64,000 nucleotides of DNA from Cytobacillus sp. NJ13 (lineage in GTDB: Bacteria; Bacillota; Bacilli; Bacillales; Cytobacillaceae), in contig JAUCFP010000006.1 in assembly GCA_030348385.1 (NCBI GenBank), positions 3,052,501-3,116,500 of the forward strand, in the 5' to 3' direction. Under the pieces are notes generated by a model that saw only the letters and a list, made by a program, of their open reading frames with translations, made no database searches and was not told the origin of the DNA. The translations under genes and the position numbers were made by a program. Below are positions 11,069 through 19,692 of this stretch, one piece after another (position 1 is the first letter of the stretch; each line of letters opens with the position of its first letter).

Positions 11069-11632
11069 ATGGCATTAATCGGTTCAGAAGTACTACCATT
11101 CGCAGCAAAAGCTTACCATAACGGTGATTTCATCGATGTTACTGAAGAAAACTTAAAAGGAAAGTGGAGCGTAGTATGCTTCTACCCAGCAGACTTCACA
11201 TTCGTATGCCCTACTGAATTAGAAGACCTTCAAAATGAATATGCAACTTTAAAAGATATGGGAGCAGAAGTTTATTCTGTATCAACTGATACTCACTTCA
11301 CTCATAAAGCATGGCACGATAACTCAGAAACAATCAACAAGATTGAATACGTTATGATTGGTGACCCTAACCAGAGAATTTCCCGCAACTTCGAAGTTCT
11401 GAACGAAGAAGATGGACTGGCAGAACGCGGAACATTCATCATCGATCCAGATGGCATCATCCAAACTGTTGAAATCAACGCTGGCGGAATTGGCCGTGAC
11501 GCAAGCCAGGTTGTAAGCAAGCTTAAAGCAGCTCAATATGTACGCAACAACCCAGGTGAAGTTTGCCCGGCTAAGTGGAAAGAAGGATCTGAAACACTTA
11601 AGCCAAGCCTTGATCTAGTAGGTAAAATCTAA
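11069..11632 (+). CDS. ahpC: Alkyl hydroperoxide reductase peroxiredoxin subunit AhpC
   Basis: A 187-residue typical 2-Cys peroxiredoxin that reduces hydrogen peroxide, organic hydroperoxides and peroxynitrite in the cytosol. The peroxidatic Cys47 lies in DFTFVCPTE and the resolving Cys166 in GEVCPAKW. The length matches Bacillus subtilis AhpC. ATG 11069 follows AAGGAGG by 9 bases. The gene lies 14 bases upstream of ahpF, its dedicated reductase, and behind a PerR-box promoter. Confidence 0.97.
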   Translation: MALIGSEVLPFAAKAYHNGDFIDVTEENLKGKWSVVCFYPADFTFVCPTELEDLQNEYATLKDMGAEVYSVSTDTHFTHKAWHDNSETINKIEYVMIGDPNQRISRNFEVLNEEDGLAERGTFIIDPDGIIQTVEINAGGIGRDASQVVSKLKAAQYVRNNPGEVCPAKWKEGSETLKPSLDLVGKI

Positions 11633-11646
11633 GGAGCACGATAATC

Positions 11647-13176
11647 ATGTTACTTGATGCAGATATAAAAGCACAATTAGCTCAATATCTTCAGATGATG
11701 GAGGGCGACATCCTTCTAAAAGTCAGCGCTGGATCAGATAAAGTATCCAGCGACATGCTGGCTTTAGTAGATGAGCTAGCCAATATGTCCTCCCACATTA
11801 AAGTTGAGCGTACTGAATTACAAAGGACGCCAAGCTTTAGTGTAAATCGTCCAGGTGAAGATACTGGCATTACCTTTGCCGGCATTCCTCTTGGACATGA
11901 ATTTACTTCCTTAGTGCTTGCTCTGCTTCAAGTTAGCGGAAGGGCACCTAAGGTTGATCAGAAAGTCATCGACCAGGTGAAGAAGATTGAGGGCGAATAT
12001 CGTTTTGAAACTTATGTCAGCTTAAGCTGCCACAACTGCCCTGATGTGGTACAGGCTCTTAACGTCATGAGTGTCCTTAATCCTAATATTTCACACACAA
12101 TGATCGATGGTGCAGCTTACAAAGAAGAAGTAGATGCTAAAGAAATCATGGCAGTGCCGACAGTTCTTCTAAATGGCGAATCATTCGGCAGCGGCCGTAT
12201 GTCCCTTGAAGAAATTTTGGCGAAAATGGGAACAGGCCCTGACGCATCAGAGTTTGCAGATAAGGATCCTTATGATGTGCTTGTCATTGGCGGCGGCCCT
12301 GCGGGATCAAGCGCGGCAATCTATGCTGCACGCAAAGGCATCCGCACCGGCATCGTTGCTGAACGCTTTGGCGGCCAGGTAATGGATACTTTAGGCATCG
12401 AAAACTTTATCAGTGTGAAGCATACAGAAGGCCCTAAGCTTGTCGCAAGCCTTGAAGAACACGTGAAAGATTATGGCATCGATGTCATGAATCTGCAGCG
12501 TGCAAAGAGACTTGAAAAGAAGGACCTTGTTGAAATCGAACTTGAAAACGGTGCTGTTCTGAAAAGTAAATCAGTCATCCTTTCAACTGGTGCACGCTGG
12601 AGAAATGTCAACGTGCCAGGCGAAGCAGAGTTCAAAAACAAAGGGGTAGCTTACTGCCCTCACTGTGATGGCCCTTTATTTGAAGGCAAAGACGTAGCGG
12701 TTATCGGCGGAGGCAACTCTGGTGTAGAAGCGGCCATTGACCTTGCAGGGATTGTTAACCATGTAACGGTTATCGAATTCAATCCTGAATTGAAAGCAGA
12801 TGCCGTTCTGCAGGAGCGTCTGAACAGCCTTCCAAACGTAACGGTTGTCACAAATGCTCAGACAACTGAAATTACCGGAACTGACAAAGTAAACGGTATT
12901 TCATACATGGATCGTGATTCAGAAAAACAACACCATGTTGAACTGCAAGGTGTATTCGTCCAAATCGGCCTGGTTCCTAACACAGATTGGTTAGGCGACC
13001 AGATCGAGCGTACCCGCTTCGGTGAAATCGTTGTGGACAAGCGCGGTGCCACCAACATCCCTGGTGTATTTGCTGCAGGAGACTGTACAGACAGTGCTTA
13101 TAAGCAAATCATTATCTCCATGGGATCTGGTGCGACGGCCGCTCTAGGTGCGTTTGATTATCTGATCCGTAATTAA
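11647..13176 (+). CDS. ahpF: Alkyl hydroperoxide reductase subunit F (NADH:peroxiredoxin reductase)
   Basis: A 509-residue flavoprotein that passes electrons from NADH to AhpC. It has the full AhpF layout: an N-terminal tandem thioredoxin-fold domain with the redox pair Cys128/Cys131 in SLSCHNCPD, then a thioredoxin-reductase-like part with the FAD site [12 protein letters not shown] (213-224), the second redox pair Cys337/Cys340 in YCPHCDGP and the NADH site [12 protein letters not shown]. The C-terminal FAD segment [10 protein letters not shown] is intact. The operon is ahpC-ahpF and ends in a terminator. Confidence 0.97.
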   Translation: MLLDADIKAQLAQYLQMMEGDILLKVSAGSDKVSSDMLALVDELANMSSHIKVERTELQRTPSFSVNRPGEDTGITFAGIPLGHEFTSLVLALLQVSGRAPKVDQKVIDQVKKIEGEYRFETYVSLSCHNCPDVVQALNVMSVLNPNISHTMIDGAAYKEEVDAKEIMAVPTVLLNGESFGSGRMSLEEILAKMGTGPDASEFADKDPYDVLVIGGGPAGSSAAIYAARKGIRTGIVAERFGGQVMDTLGIENFISVKHTEGPKLVASLEEHVKDYGIDVMNLQRAKRLEKKDLVEIELENGAVLKSKSVILSTGARWRNVNVPGEAEFKNKGVAYCPHCDGPLFEGKDVAVIGGGNSGVEAAIDLAGIVNHVTVIEFNPELKADAVLQERLNSLPNVTVVTNAQTTEITGTDKVNGISYMDRDSEKQHHVELQGVFVQIGLVPNTDWLGDQIERTRFGEIVVDKRGATNIPGVFAAGDCTDSAYKQIIISMGSGATAALGAFDYLIRN

Positions 13177-13190
13177 TTTTCGAAACTAAG

Positions 13191-13222
13191 CCGCTTACTG
13201 CTTTGCAGGAGCGGTTTTTTCT
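13191..13222 (+). terminator. ahpCF terminator
   Basis: CCGCT, TA, CTGC, TTT, GCAG, GAGCGG followed by TTTTTT. The stem has one small internal bulge. Confidence 0.8.
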
Positions 13223-13279
13223 ATCTGGCTATTTTTAAAAGGTCCCATTTGTGCAAAGTGGGCCATTGTATCTTACTCT

Positions 13280-13709
13280 AAGTTCGGACTCACTTCCCTG
13301 GTTTTATGCTTCTGCTGTCCGAATGAGCACTAAGTTCGGACTCACTTCCACGGATTTATGCTTCTGCTGTCCGAATGAGCATTAGGTTCAGACTCACTTC
13401 CCCGGATTCATGCTTCTGCTGTCCGAATGAGCACTAAGTTCGGACTCACTTCCCTGGTTTTATGCTTCTGCTGTCCGAATGAGCACTAAGTTCGGACTCA
13501 CTTCCCTGGTTTTATGCTTCTGCTGTCTGAATGAGCATTTGGTTCAGACTCACTTCCCCGGATTCATGCTTCTGCTGTCCGAATGAGCACTAAGTTCGGA
13601 CTCACTTCCCTGGTTTTATGCTTCTGCTGTCCGAATGAGCACTAAGTTCGGACTCACTTCCCTGGTTTTATGCTTCTGCTGTCCGAATGAGCATTAGGTT
13701 CAGGCTTTT
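13280..13709. repeat. 52-bp tandem repeat array, 8 full copies plus a partial
   Basis: Units start at 13280, 13332, 13384, 13436, 13488, 13540, 13592 and 13644, with a partial ninth at 13696. Each unit begins with TTCGGACTCACTTCC or TTCAGACTCACTTCC after a short lead and ends with TGCTGTCCGAATGAGC. Two types alternate as A A B, A A B, A A B(partial): A has ACTAAG and CTGGTTTTATGC, B has AGGTTCAG or TGGTTCAG and CCGGATTCATGC. This gives a 156-bp super-period. TTCGGAC and GTCCGAA are inverted, so every unit and every junction can fold. No long open frame runs through it. Confidence 0.95.
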
Positions 13710-13770
13710 TGCTTAAGTACTCTGGTTAAACCAACTCTTTTGACAAGTTGAAAGGCAACAGTCTTCTATT

Positions 13771-13790
13771 TCAATCAAACGTTTGATTGA
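13771..13790. repeat. Palindromic element, copy 2 of 5
   Basis: TCAATCAAACGTTTGATTGA. Here the perfect symmetry extends to 26 bases (13768-13793). It lies between ahpF and the convergent DUF3298-type gene, and a small possible frame on the minus strand stops inside it. Confidence 0.9.
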
Positions 13791-13942
13791 AATTTAAAAA
13801 GGCACAGCATAACTGTGCTCCCATCATTCCTATCAGTGAACCAATAAACCTTCATTATATTCTCGAGTGGTGGCCAATACTCCTTCTTTGCATCAATAAG
13901 ATCATCTAAAACCTTTTTACAAAGATGGCGGATGGAATCCAT
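13775..13942 (-). CDS. Possible small protein or decayed gene end (55 codons)
   Basis: The minus-strand frame from ATG 13942 reads MDSIRHLCKKVLDD, then a charged helix-like part and KVYWFTDRNDG, and ends FQSNV followed by a TGA inside palindrome copy 2. The start lacks a convincing ribosome-binding site, an in-frame TAA lies just upstream and a terminator-like hairpin (13796-13822) is inside the frame. The GNAT gene at 58434 also ends with residues QSNV encoded by the same palindrome. It may be the C-terminal remnant of a gene, or chance. Low certainty. Confidence 0.25.
   Translation of the reverse strand: MDSIRHLCKKVLDDLIDAKKEYWPPLENIMKVYWFTDRNDGSTVMLCLFKFQSNV
13796..13822 (-). terminator. 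Terminator-like hairpin downstream of the DUF3298-type gene
   Basis: On the minus strand GCACAG, TTATG, CTGTGC is followed by CTTTTTAAATTT. It lies about 160 bases after the stop of the gene at 13979. Confidence 0.5.
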
Positions 13943-13978
13943 TTTATTAAGCTTGAATGCCTGTTAGGCTTTATCCAT

Positions 13979-14596
13979 TTAATTCACCGCCATCCTCCCC
14001 AGCAGTCCATTCTCATCAATAATATCCTGCAGATCATAAACGGAAATCGGAAACATCGGAAATCCATAGGCATATGGCGTTATTTCGTAGAGCTGAAAAT
14101 AGATGATCAGTGCTTTGTCTGCTATATAAAAGTCCTGATCAGGCTTAATGGCTTGAAAGTCTACAAGCAGTGGAATGTCTCGCTGTTTAATTTGAATTGA
14201 GATCAGCTCAGACAGGCGTTTTACATAATCACTGCCCGGCTTAAATAAATCCTTTAAGGAAACCTGATTCCCCTTTTGCAGATCAAACGTCAGAGATTTT
14301 ATAACCGTCATACCATGTGCCGCATGATAATGATACACGTAATTGGATAAAGACAAGCTCAGGACGTCTCGCTGATTATTTTTAATCTCATAATATCCAT
14401 ATAAGTCTACTACTGTCGTATCCATGGCACCTGTTTGCTGGGTAATGAGCTGCTGATTCTCCTTCACTATCGTGCTATTTATAAGATCCTGAAGCTGCCT
14501 GTTTTGCATCCCAGTCACACGGGGGTAATAGACCACTTTGGTGGGCCCGGTGCTGATCGTCATCGTTTTGATGCCTGCTGGAAAGTTTATTGCCAC
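13979..14596 (-). CDS. DUF3298/DUF4163-type protein, RsiV-like but without a membrane anchor
   Basis: A 205-residue protein. The N-terminal half (YYPRVTGMQNRQLQDLINSTIVKENQQLI) resembles DUF4163 and the C-terminal half (LTFDLQKGNQVSLKDLFKPGSDYVKRLSELISIQIKQ, then FYIADKALIIYFQLYEITPYAYG) is the DUF3298 domain seen in RsiV, the lysozyme-binding anti-sigma factor. Unlike RsiV it has no membrane helix or signal peptide. A GTG start at 14596 is about 6 bases after AAAGGATG. No sigma-factor gene is adjacent. Function unknown; a lysozyme- or wall-binding role is only a family-based guess. Confidence 0.65.
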   Translation of the reverse strand: MAINFPAGIKTMTISTGPTKVVYYPRVTGMQNRQLQDLINSTIVKENQQLITQQTGAMDTTVVDLYGYYEIKNNQRDVLSLSLSNYVYHYHAAHGMTVIKSLTFDLQKGNQVSLKDLFKPGSDYVKRLSELISIQIKQRDIPLLVDFQAIKPDQDFYIADKALIIYFQLYEITPYAYGFPMFPISVYDLQDIIDENGLLGRMAVN

Positions 14597-14676
14597 AGTA
14601 ATCCATCCTTTTTGGGTTTTTAACTATCCTATTCAAGTTAGGGCATATTGGATCACACCTCTTCCCAAACACACAA

Positions 14677-14720
14677 AGCCAGCTCCTGCTGCTATAATAA
14701 TTCTGCAGCAAAAACTGGCT
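14677..14720 (-). terminator. Probable terminator of the UxaA-type operon
   Basis: AGCCAG and GCTGC pair with GCAGC and CTGGCT around a symmetric internal loop. It lies between the UxaA-type gene and the gene at 13979. The following minus-strand T run is weak. Confidence 0.5.
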
Positions 14721-14756
14721 ATTTTAAAAGATATCCTTCACTTTTTTCCGCGGTTC

Positions 14757-15914
14757 CTAAATCGTTTCCGCCAATCTCCAAATCGCAAATTCCTGGTTAT
14801 TATGTTTTTCTGCTGCTGTGGGTGCTCCATTCGCTGCTTCCATCACTTTTCGATAGATTTCTTCTCCGATTTCTTCAATCGTGTTCAAACCATCAATGAT
14901 TTTACCTGCATTTACATCGATATGTTCGGACATGATCTCGTACAGTTTTGGATTTGTTCCAATCTTTATCACCGGTACAATTGGCGAACCGGTCGGGGAG
15001 CCTTTTCCCGTGGAGAATAGCACAATTTGCGCTCCTCCTGCCGCAAGCCCGGCTACCGACTCCACATCATAACCCGGTGTATCCATAAAGATAAATCCCT
15101 TTTCAGCTGGCTTTTGAGCATAAGCCACTACTTCCATTAAAGGAGAATTGCCGCCTTTTTTAATACATCCCAATGATTTTTCTTCCAGTGTCGTTAAACC
15201 GCCGGCCATATTTCCTGGGGTAGGATTTGCGGATCTGATATCTTCACCCGTATCCCTGATTCTCATCTCATAGTCCTTTACAATTTTCAGGAATTTCTCT
15301 CCTACTCCAGGATTTACAGCCCGATTGGCTAATATATGCTCCGCTCCGATTGCTTCTGTTGTTTCGGCTAAAATACTAGTGCCGCCATCTCTTACAACCG
15401 CATCAGAGCACACCCCGATTGCAGGGTTTGCCGTTATTCCAGACCAGGCATCCGATCCGCCGCATTCAAGGCCAATCGTTAATTCAGTTATATCAGCTGT
15501 TTCTTTTTGCTCATTCCGGCTTCGTTCCATTGCCTTTTCAAGCCAAAGTTTTCCTTCATTAAGGACGACCGATATGGACTGTCCCTTTTGAAAAGTAATC
15601 GCATGTACATGGTGGCCATCCTTCTTCAGCGCTGAAACAATTTCTTCAGCGGGGTCACCCTCACCCATCCCTAAAAAAAGTGCGGCGCTGACATTTGGAT
15701 GGCCGGCTGTCCCTCTAAGAGTTCGGATCGTCTGTTCTAAGTCCTCTGGGTATTGGGCCTTTCCTGCTTGATGTGCTACAGGAATTACACCCGGTACAAG
15801 CTGGGCCATTTTCTTCGTAAGGCCGGCCAATTCACCAGCCGTATTAATAACGATTACATGATTTCTTACACCAATACTCCCGTTTGCCCGGCGATATCCT
15901 TCAAATGTTTTCAT
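14757..15914 (-). CDS. UxaA-family dehydratase, large-subunit paralogue 1
   Basis: A 385-residue protein of the altronate/galactarate dehydratase (UxaA/GarD) C-terminal family, also related to sulfolactate lyase subunit SuyB. It retains GYRRANGSIGVRNHV at the start, ECGGSDAWSGITANPAIG near 168-185, NPTPGNMAGGLTTLEEKSLG and STGKGSPTGSPIVPVIKI. It lacks the two cysteine motifs of canonical members: where HxxGC is expected it has AHQAGKAQ, and where GLGCE is expected it has LGMGEGD. The neighbouring paralogue at 16248 shows the opposite pattern. The start overlaps the stop of the SAF subunit by 4 bases. It acts in the cytosol, and the substrate is unknown. Confidence 0.8.
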   Translation of the reverse strand: MKTFEGYRRANGSIGVRNHVIVINTAGELAGLTKKMAQLVPGVIPVAHQAGKAQYPEDLEQTIRTLRGTAGHPNVSAALFLGMGEGDPAEEIVSALKKDGHHVHAITFQKGQSISVVLNEGKLWLEKAMERSRNEQKETADITELTIGLECGGSDAWSGITANPAIGVCSDAVVRDGGTSILAETTEAIGAEHILANRAVNPGVGEKFLKIVKDYEMRIRDTGEDIRSANPTPGNMAGGLTTLEEKSLGCIKKGGNSPLMEVVAYAQKPAEKGFIFMDTPGYDVESVAGLAAGGAQIVLFSTGKGSPTGSPIVPVIKIGTNPKLYEIMSEHIDVNAGKIIDGLNTIEEIGEEIYRKVMEAANGAPTAAEKHNNQEFAIWRLAETI

Positions 15915-16225
15915 CGCTGCTGCACCTCCATAAGAGCACTCAATCGTTCCTCTTCTTTTAATCCGCGGACATTGGAAACGTGAACATGGTAACCAGGACT
16001 AATTTCTTCCGTTGAGATACCCATGCAATCCCCATATTTAATGATCTTGCTGTCTTTAGGGATATAAATGGCGGCAATCTTATGCCCATACGGGATATTC
16101 TCTTTGATTTCGATTGCTTCATGTTCGCCCTGTACTGCCAGGAATTCGCCCGGCTTTATGCTTCTGAGTGCAACTGCTACATTGTCTTTTCTGTCCAGCT
16201 TGATCGCATTGTATTTTTGGCTCAT
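15911..16225 (-). CDS. UxaA-family small subunit (SAF domain)
   Basis: A 104-residue protein with the SAF domain that forms the N-terminus of UxaA and GarD or the separate subunit SuyA. Motifs: AIKLDRKDNVAVALRSIKPGEFL, then NIPYGHKIAAIYIPKDSKIIKYGDCMGISTEEISPGYHVHVSNVRG. The histidines in YGHK and HVHVSN match family positions. Two adjacent ATG codons are available; 16225 has the better spacing (7 bases) from GGAGG. It lies between the two large paralogues and overlaps the second by 4 bases, so the three are probably one enzyme. Confidence 0.85.
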   Translation of the reverse strand: MSQKYNAIKLDRKDNVAVALRSIKPGEFLAVQGEHEAIEIKENIPYGHKIAAIYIPKDSKIIKYGDCMGISTEEISPGYHVHVSNVRGLKEEERLSALMEVQQR

Positions 16226-16247
16226 CATACTACCTCCATTCCTGGCA

Positions 16248-17375
16248 TTAAAATGTTGTACCTATATGAGGAATAGAGAATTCCCCTAATTCCAGTTTTT
16301 CCAAGCTTGTTTGTTTTCCCGAGCAGATTTCCAGCAGATCGGCTATTACGGCTTCCGCCTGATCCGAAACCTCTCCTTCGCCGACTCTAAAATCAACAAG
16401 CTCGTCAAAATAATCATCTTGATTTTTAGGTGTTATCGTCATACATGGCAAAGCGGCTGAACCGGTAAGTACTCCCCTGCTGCTCACAATCATGACTATA
16501 TTGCATCCGCTTGATGCCATATTTGACAATGCCTCAACAATATTTCCCGGAACGGTGATCAGATACACGCCTCTTTCGGCAGGAATTTCACTATATCCAA
16601 GCAAACTCTTAATCGGGCTGGTGCCAGTTATCTCTGCTTCAAGAACTGCTTGTGACCTTTCCTTTTCGGAAAATCCCTGATAAGCAGGGGCTTCAGTGCT
16701 TATCTCTTTCCAGCGTTTCCGCTGCAGCCCTTCTCCCATTACTCTTAATCTATTTTTAACCTCTTCCCTTGCGGATCTTTCTGACAGAAGTCCCCCTGCT
16801 GGCTCTAAAGTTTTAGAGAGGCCCACTATGACATTGGCCTCATTATGGACCAATCTGTCAACAGCTTCTCCTATTACTGGAGCCATCTTAAATAAGGAGT
16901 CTTCGTCAAGGTCAGCTGTTAAAATTCCTACTGTCAGTGAAGATAGCGGCATGCGCTGACGCTCTTGGCCAGCTGCTTCTCTTGCCCATTGCTCAGCTAT
17001 TTCGACACCTTTTTTAATTGTGTTCTCTCCTCCGGCCATCTGCTGAATTCCTATACCTTTCACAGGCTTTGTATCTGGTATGCTTTCAAGCAGTCCGCTG
17101 ATTTGATTTGTTTCACAGCCCAATCCGACAAGAAGGGCTGAGTGCAGATTCGGATTTGAGGAGATGCCAACGAGCATGTTCTTAGTTAATTTAAAATCAT
17201 CTCCAAGCTGTGCACAGCCATTGCCATGAACGAACGGAACCGTACCGGGAACCTTATCCGAGATTTCTTTGGCTACGACACTGGAACAAACAACTGAACA
17301 GATAATTCCAATGTGATTTCTAATTCCTACAGTTCCGTCTTCTCTGATAAAACCTTCAAAAGAATATTCCAACAC
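16248..17375 (-). CDS. UxaA-family dehydratase, large-subunit paralogue 2
   Basis: A 375-residue UxaA-type protein, the first of three subunit genes. It keeps GFIREDGTVGIRNHIGII, the cysteine motifs FVHGNGCAQLGDD and VGLGCETN and the middle segment QQMAGGENTIKKGVEIAEQW. The usual ECGGSD...GITANPA segment is replaced by ILTADLDEDSLFKMAPVIGEA, and PSPGN...GLTT is absent. Possible starts are GTG 17375 or TTG 17372 after GGGGAG. Together with the paralogue at 14757 it carries the complete motif set in two halves, so a heteromeric enzyme is proposed. It follows the KdgT-like permease by about 45 bases. Confidence 0.75.
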   Translation of the reverse strand: MLEYSFEGFIREDGTVGIRNHIGIICSVVCSSVVAKEISDKVPGTVPFVHGNGCAQLGDDFKLTKNMLVGISSNPNLHSALLVGLGCETNQISGLLESIPDTKPVKGIGIQQMAGGENTIKKGVEIAEQWAREAAGQERQRMPLSSLTVGILTADLDEDSLFKMAPVIGEAVDRLVHNEANVIVGLSKTLEPAGGLLSERSAREEVKNRLRVMGEGLQRKRWKEISTEAPAYQGFSEKERSQAVLEAEITGTSPIKSLLGYSEIPAERGVYLITVPGNIVEALSNMASSGCNIVMIVSSRGVLTGSAALPCMTITPKNQDDYFDELVDFRVGEGEVSDQAEAVIADLLEICSGKQTSLEKLELGEFSIPHIGTTF

Positions 17376-17421
17376 CAAACTCCCCTTCCATTTGCATGAA
17401 TTATATAAAAATTACAAAAAT

Positions 17422-18552
17422 TTAAACAGCAGGATCTTCAATTCCTGGATCTTGTTTTGCTTTTTGGCTCCCTTCAAACGATTCCACTTTTCCATCAATG
17501 CCTTTTTTCTTCTGATACTTATCTGCAAGAATTACTGCGATTGGAACAAGCAATGCCGTACTGATAGTTGCGATTGAAATTTGAGCAGAGGCAACAGCTA
17601 CTAAATCCTGATAAACCTGAGCCTCGGCTGCTGTCATTAAGCCAGATCCGGCTGCAACCGATGCAGCCGCTGCAATGGCAGCGGGCGTTGCTACTGCATT
17701 GCCGGCAGTTGAAGCCTCAGCCCATGGAGCGATATAGCTTTTCTCCCGGAAAAGCTTGAATGTAAGTACCATTGCTCCCCCTGAGAAGATTACTGTCATG
17801 AACGCCAGGACAATTCCAGCTCCTACAACTTCCGGGTTAAAGAAGCTTGCCAGATTCATACCCGCACCTAATGCGAAGGCAAAGAAAGGAATAACAAGTG
17901 TTTCACCGGCTGCAAGAAAATTTCGGATCTCAGGGTCAAGGTTACCTAAAATCATTCCAATTAAAATTGGCAGCAGAACTGCAATAAAGGCAATAAGCGG
18001 GAAGTTAGCTCCCATTAATCCTAAAGCCATTAGTGTGAAAAACGGTCCATCGTTCAAAGAGAGAACAGCTGTAGCCCCCACATCCGAACGATTCCCATAC
18101 TGCCCGGTCAATGCTGCATACATCCCGCCATTGCCATTTGTCATCGCTGCGATGATCGCCATGGTTGATAACCCAAGGAACCCATTCACCGGATCTGACA
18201 TTATACCCCAAAGCATTCCGATGAAAAAACCAGCCAAATATTTCGATGTTGTTAATAGAACACCCTTTTTTAAAGCTTTTCCTCCTACCCGGAGATTCAT
18301 CTGGCTTCCGGCACAGAACAGGAATAAAGCACACAGGGTTAACGCACCGTCTTTAAACAATGCCTGCGTGAAGCCCCCTATTTTCAAAAATTCATAGTTT
18401 CCGTCCGGTGTAGGCGCTACACCTAAACCTTTGAGCAACTCCATAATAAAAGGAAGATGAAGCTGATCAATTGTATTTAATAAGGCTCCTAACAATAATG
18501 GCACAACCATCAGACCGCCTGGAACTTTGTCAATTGTCTGCTTGATTTGCAT
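17422..18552 (-). CDS. 2-keto-3-deoxygluconate permease (KdgT family)
   Basis: A 376-residue secondary transporter with about 10 membrane helices. It begins IKQTIDKVPGGLMVVPLLLGALLNT, and contains LFLFCAGSQMNLRVGGKALKKG, MTNGNGGMYAALTGQYG, LSLNDGPFFTL and EASTAGNAVATPAAI, all typical of KdgT. It imports 2-keto-3-deoxygluconate or a related sugar acid with protons. The start was moved to ATG 18552 because AAGGAG ends 9 bases before it; an upstream ATG precedes that site. A perfect cre site lies 45 bases upstream. It is the first gene of the second half of the cluster and probably has its own promoter. Confidence 0.85.
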   Translation of the reverse strand: MQIKQTIDKVPGGLMVVPLLLGALLNTIDQLHLPFIMELLKGLGVAPTPDGNYEFLKIGGFTQALFKDGALTLCALFLFCAGSQMNLRVGGKALKKGVLLTTSKYLAGFFIGMLWGIMSDPVNGFLGLSTMAIIAAMTNGNGGMYAALTGQYGNRSDVGATAVLSLNDGPFFTLMALGLMGANFPLIAFIAVLLPILIGMILGNLDPEIRNFLAAGETLVIPFFAFALGAGMNLASFFNPEVVGAGIVLAFMTVIFSGGAMVLTFKLFREKSYIAPWAEASTAGNAVATPAAIAAAASVAAGSGLMTAAEAQVYQDLVAVASAQISIATISTALLVPIAVILADKYQKKKGIDGKVESFEGSQKAKQDPGIEDPAV

Positions 18553-18596
18553 CTTAACACTCTCCTTATTCATATTAAAAATGTGATTTCTATATA

Positions 18597-18610
18597 TGAA
18601 ATCGTTTACA
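18597..18610. promoter_or_regulatory. cre site (CcpA catabolite repression)
   Basis: TGAAATCGTTTACA agrees with the consensus TGWNANCGNTNWCA at every specified position. It lies 45 bases upstream of the permease start, so preferred sugars should repress the transport and UxaA genes. Confidence 0.8.
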
Positions 18611-18722
18611 ATTTGTTTTAATATAGCGGCTCTTAAGATGAGTGTGATATTTTTCATGAAGTTTCAAGTGAACCTTTTTGACTATGGCTGCCAAATAAAA
18701 TCCCCAAACAAAGGCGAGAGAA

Positions 18723-19673
18723 TTACTTAGAGGTTAGCTGCGGATCTTTGCAGGTGTTCTTTTTTTGCAAAAGCTTATGTTTTTCTACTATATTGTTTAA
18801 CGTTCCGATGTTCTCAATTGTAATAGAAATCTGATCCCCTTCTTTTAGCCATACTTGCGGATCTCTTCCCATGCCTACGCCCGGCGGTGTACCTGTAGCA
18901 ATTAAATCTCCTGGTTTTAATGTCATCGACTGAGAGAGGAAAGAGACAATATATGGGATCTTGAAGATCAAATTCTTCGTATTGGAATCCTGCATGATTT
19001 CATTATTTAAACGTAAAGAGATATTTAGATTATGCGGATCTCCTGCTTCATCCTTTGTTACGACAGCAGGCCCAATTGGCGCAAATGTATCAGCTGATTT
19101 TCCGCGCGACCATTGGCCATCTGCAAATTGAAGATCCCTGGCACTCACATCATTCATAATGGTATAGCCAAAGATGTAATCCTCTGCCTCTTCTTCTGAA
19201 ACACATTTTGCTTCCTTCCCAATAACAATTGCCAATTCCGCTTCATAGTCCACCTGGCAGGAGTTGATAGGAAGTTCAATGGCATCGCCTTCCCCAATGA
19301 TTGTATTTGCATATTTTGAAAAAATAACGGGGGATGCTGGAGGTTCCAATCCTGTTTCTTTGCAATGGTCAAGATAGTTTAAACCGACACAAATGATTTT
19401 TTCGGGCTGTGTAATAGGAGCCAGTATTTCCACATCTGAAAGGGGAAACGATACATCCCTGTCCTCCAGATCCAGTTCATTTTGCTCAAGGAGTGACTGG
19501 ATAGCAGGAAGAATGCTTTCGCTTTGTTCAATAATCTGCTTTAAATCCCTCGGAATTTTCAATCCTGAGGAACTATCAATCTTGGTTTCTAAGGCATTTA
19601 AATCTATTATATGGTTTTCTTTTAAAACACCAGTACGTGTCTCTGAGTCGATTCGAAAAGCGGCAAGTTTCAT
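18723..19673 (-). CDS. Fumarylacetoacetate hydrolase family protein
   Basis: A 316-residue protein. The N-terminal 90 residues are the variable cap. The C-terminal FAH domain has KIICVGLNYLDHCKETG, the metal ligands in QVDYEAELAIVIGKEA, YTIMNDVSARDLQF, KSADTFAPIGPAVV and GDLIATGTPPGVGMGR. Members hydrolyse or decarboxylate 2,4-diketo acids, for example 2,4-diketo-3-deoxy sugar acids, using magnesium or manganese in the cytosol. In a cluster with a DapA-like lyase and a semialdehyde dehydrogenase it probably splits a deoxy-keto acid into pyruvate and a smaller acid. The exact reaction cannot be fixed. Confidence 0.85.
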   Translation of the reverse strand: MKLAAFRIDSETRTGVLKENHIIDLNALETKIDSSSGLKIPRDLKQIIEQSESILPAIQSLLEQNELDLEDRDVSFPLSDVEILAPITQPEKIICVGLNYLDHCKETGLEPPASPVIFSKYANTIIGEGDAIELPINSCQVDYEAELAIVIGKEAKCVSEEEAEDYIFGYTIMNDVSARDLQFADGQWSRGKSADTFAPIGPAVVTKDEAGDPHNLNISLRLNNEIMQDSNTKNLIFKIPYIVSFLSQSMTLKPGDLIATGTPPGVGMGRDPQVWLKEGDQISITIENIGTLNNIVEKHKLLQKKNTCKDPQLTSK

Positions 19674-19692
19674 TTAACCTTCTCTCCTTCTT

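Noticed and set aside
13280..13709. CRISPR array
   Set aside because: The 52-bp units are contiguous with no unique spacers, and no cas genes are nearby.
14538..15020. 160-codon plus-strand frame
   Set aside because: It is antisense to the UxaA-type gene and crosses a terminator; no protein features.
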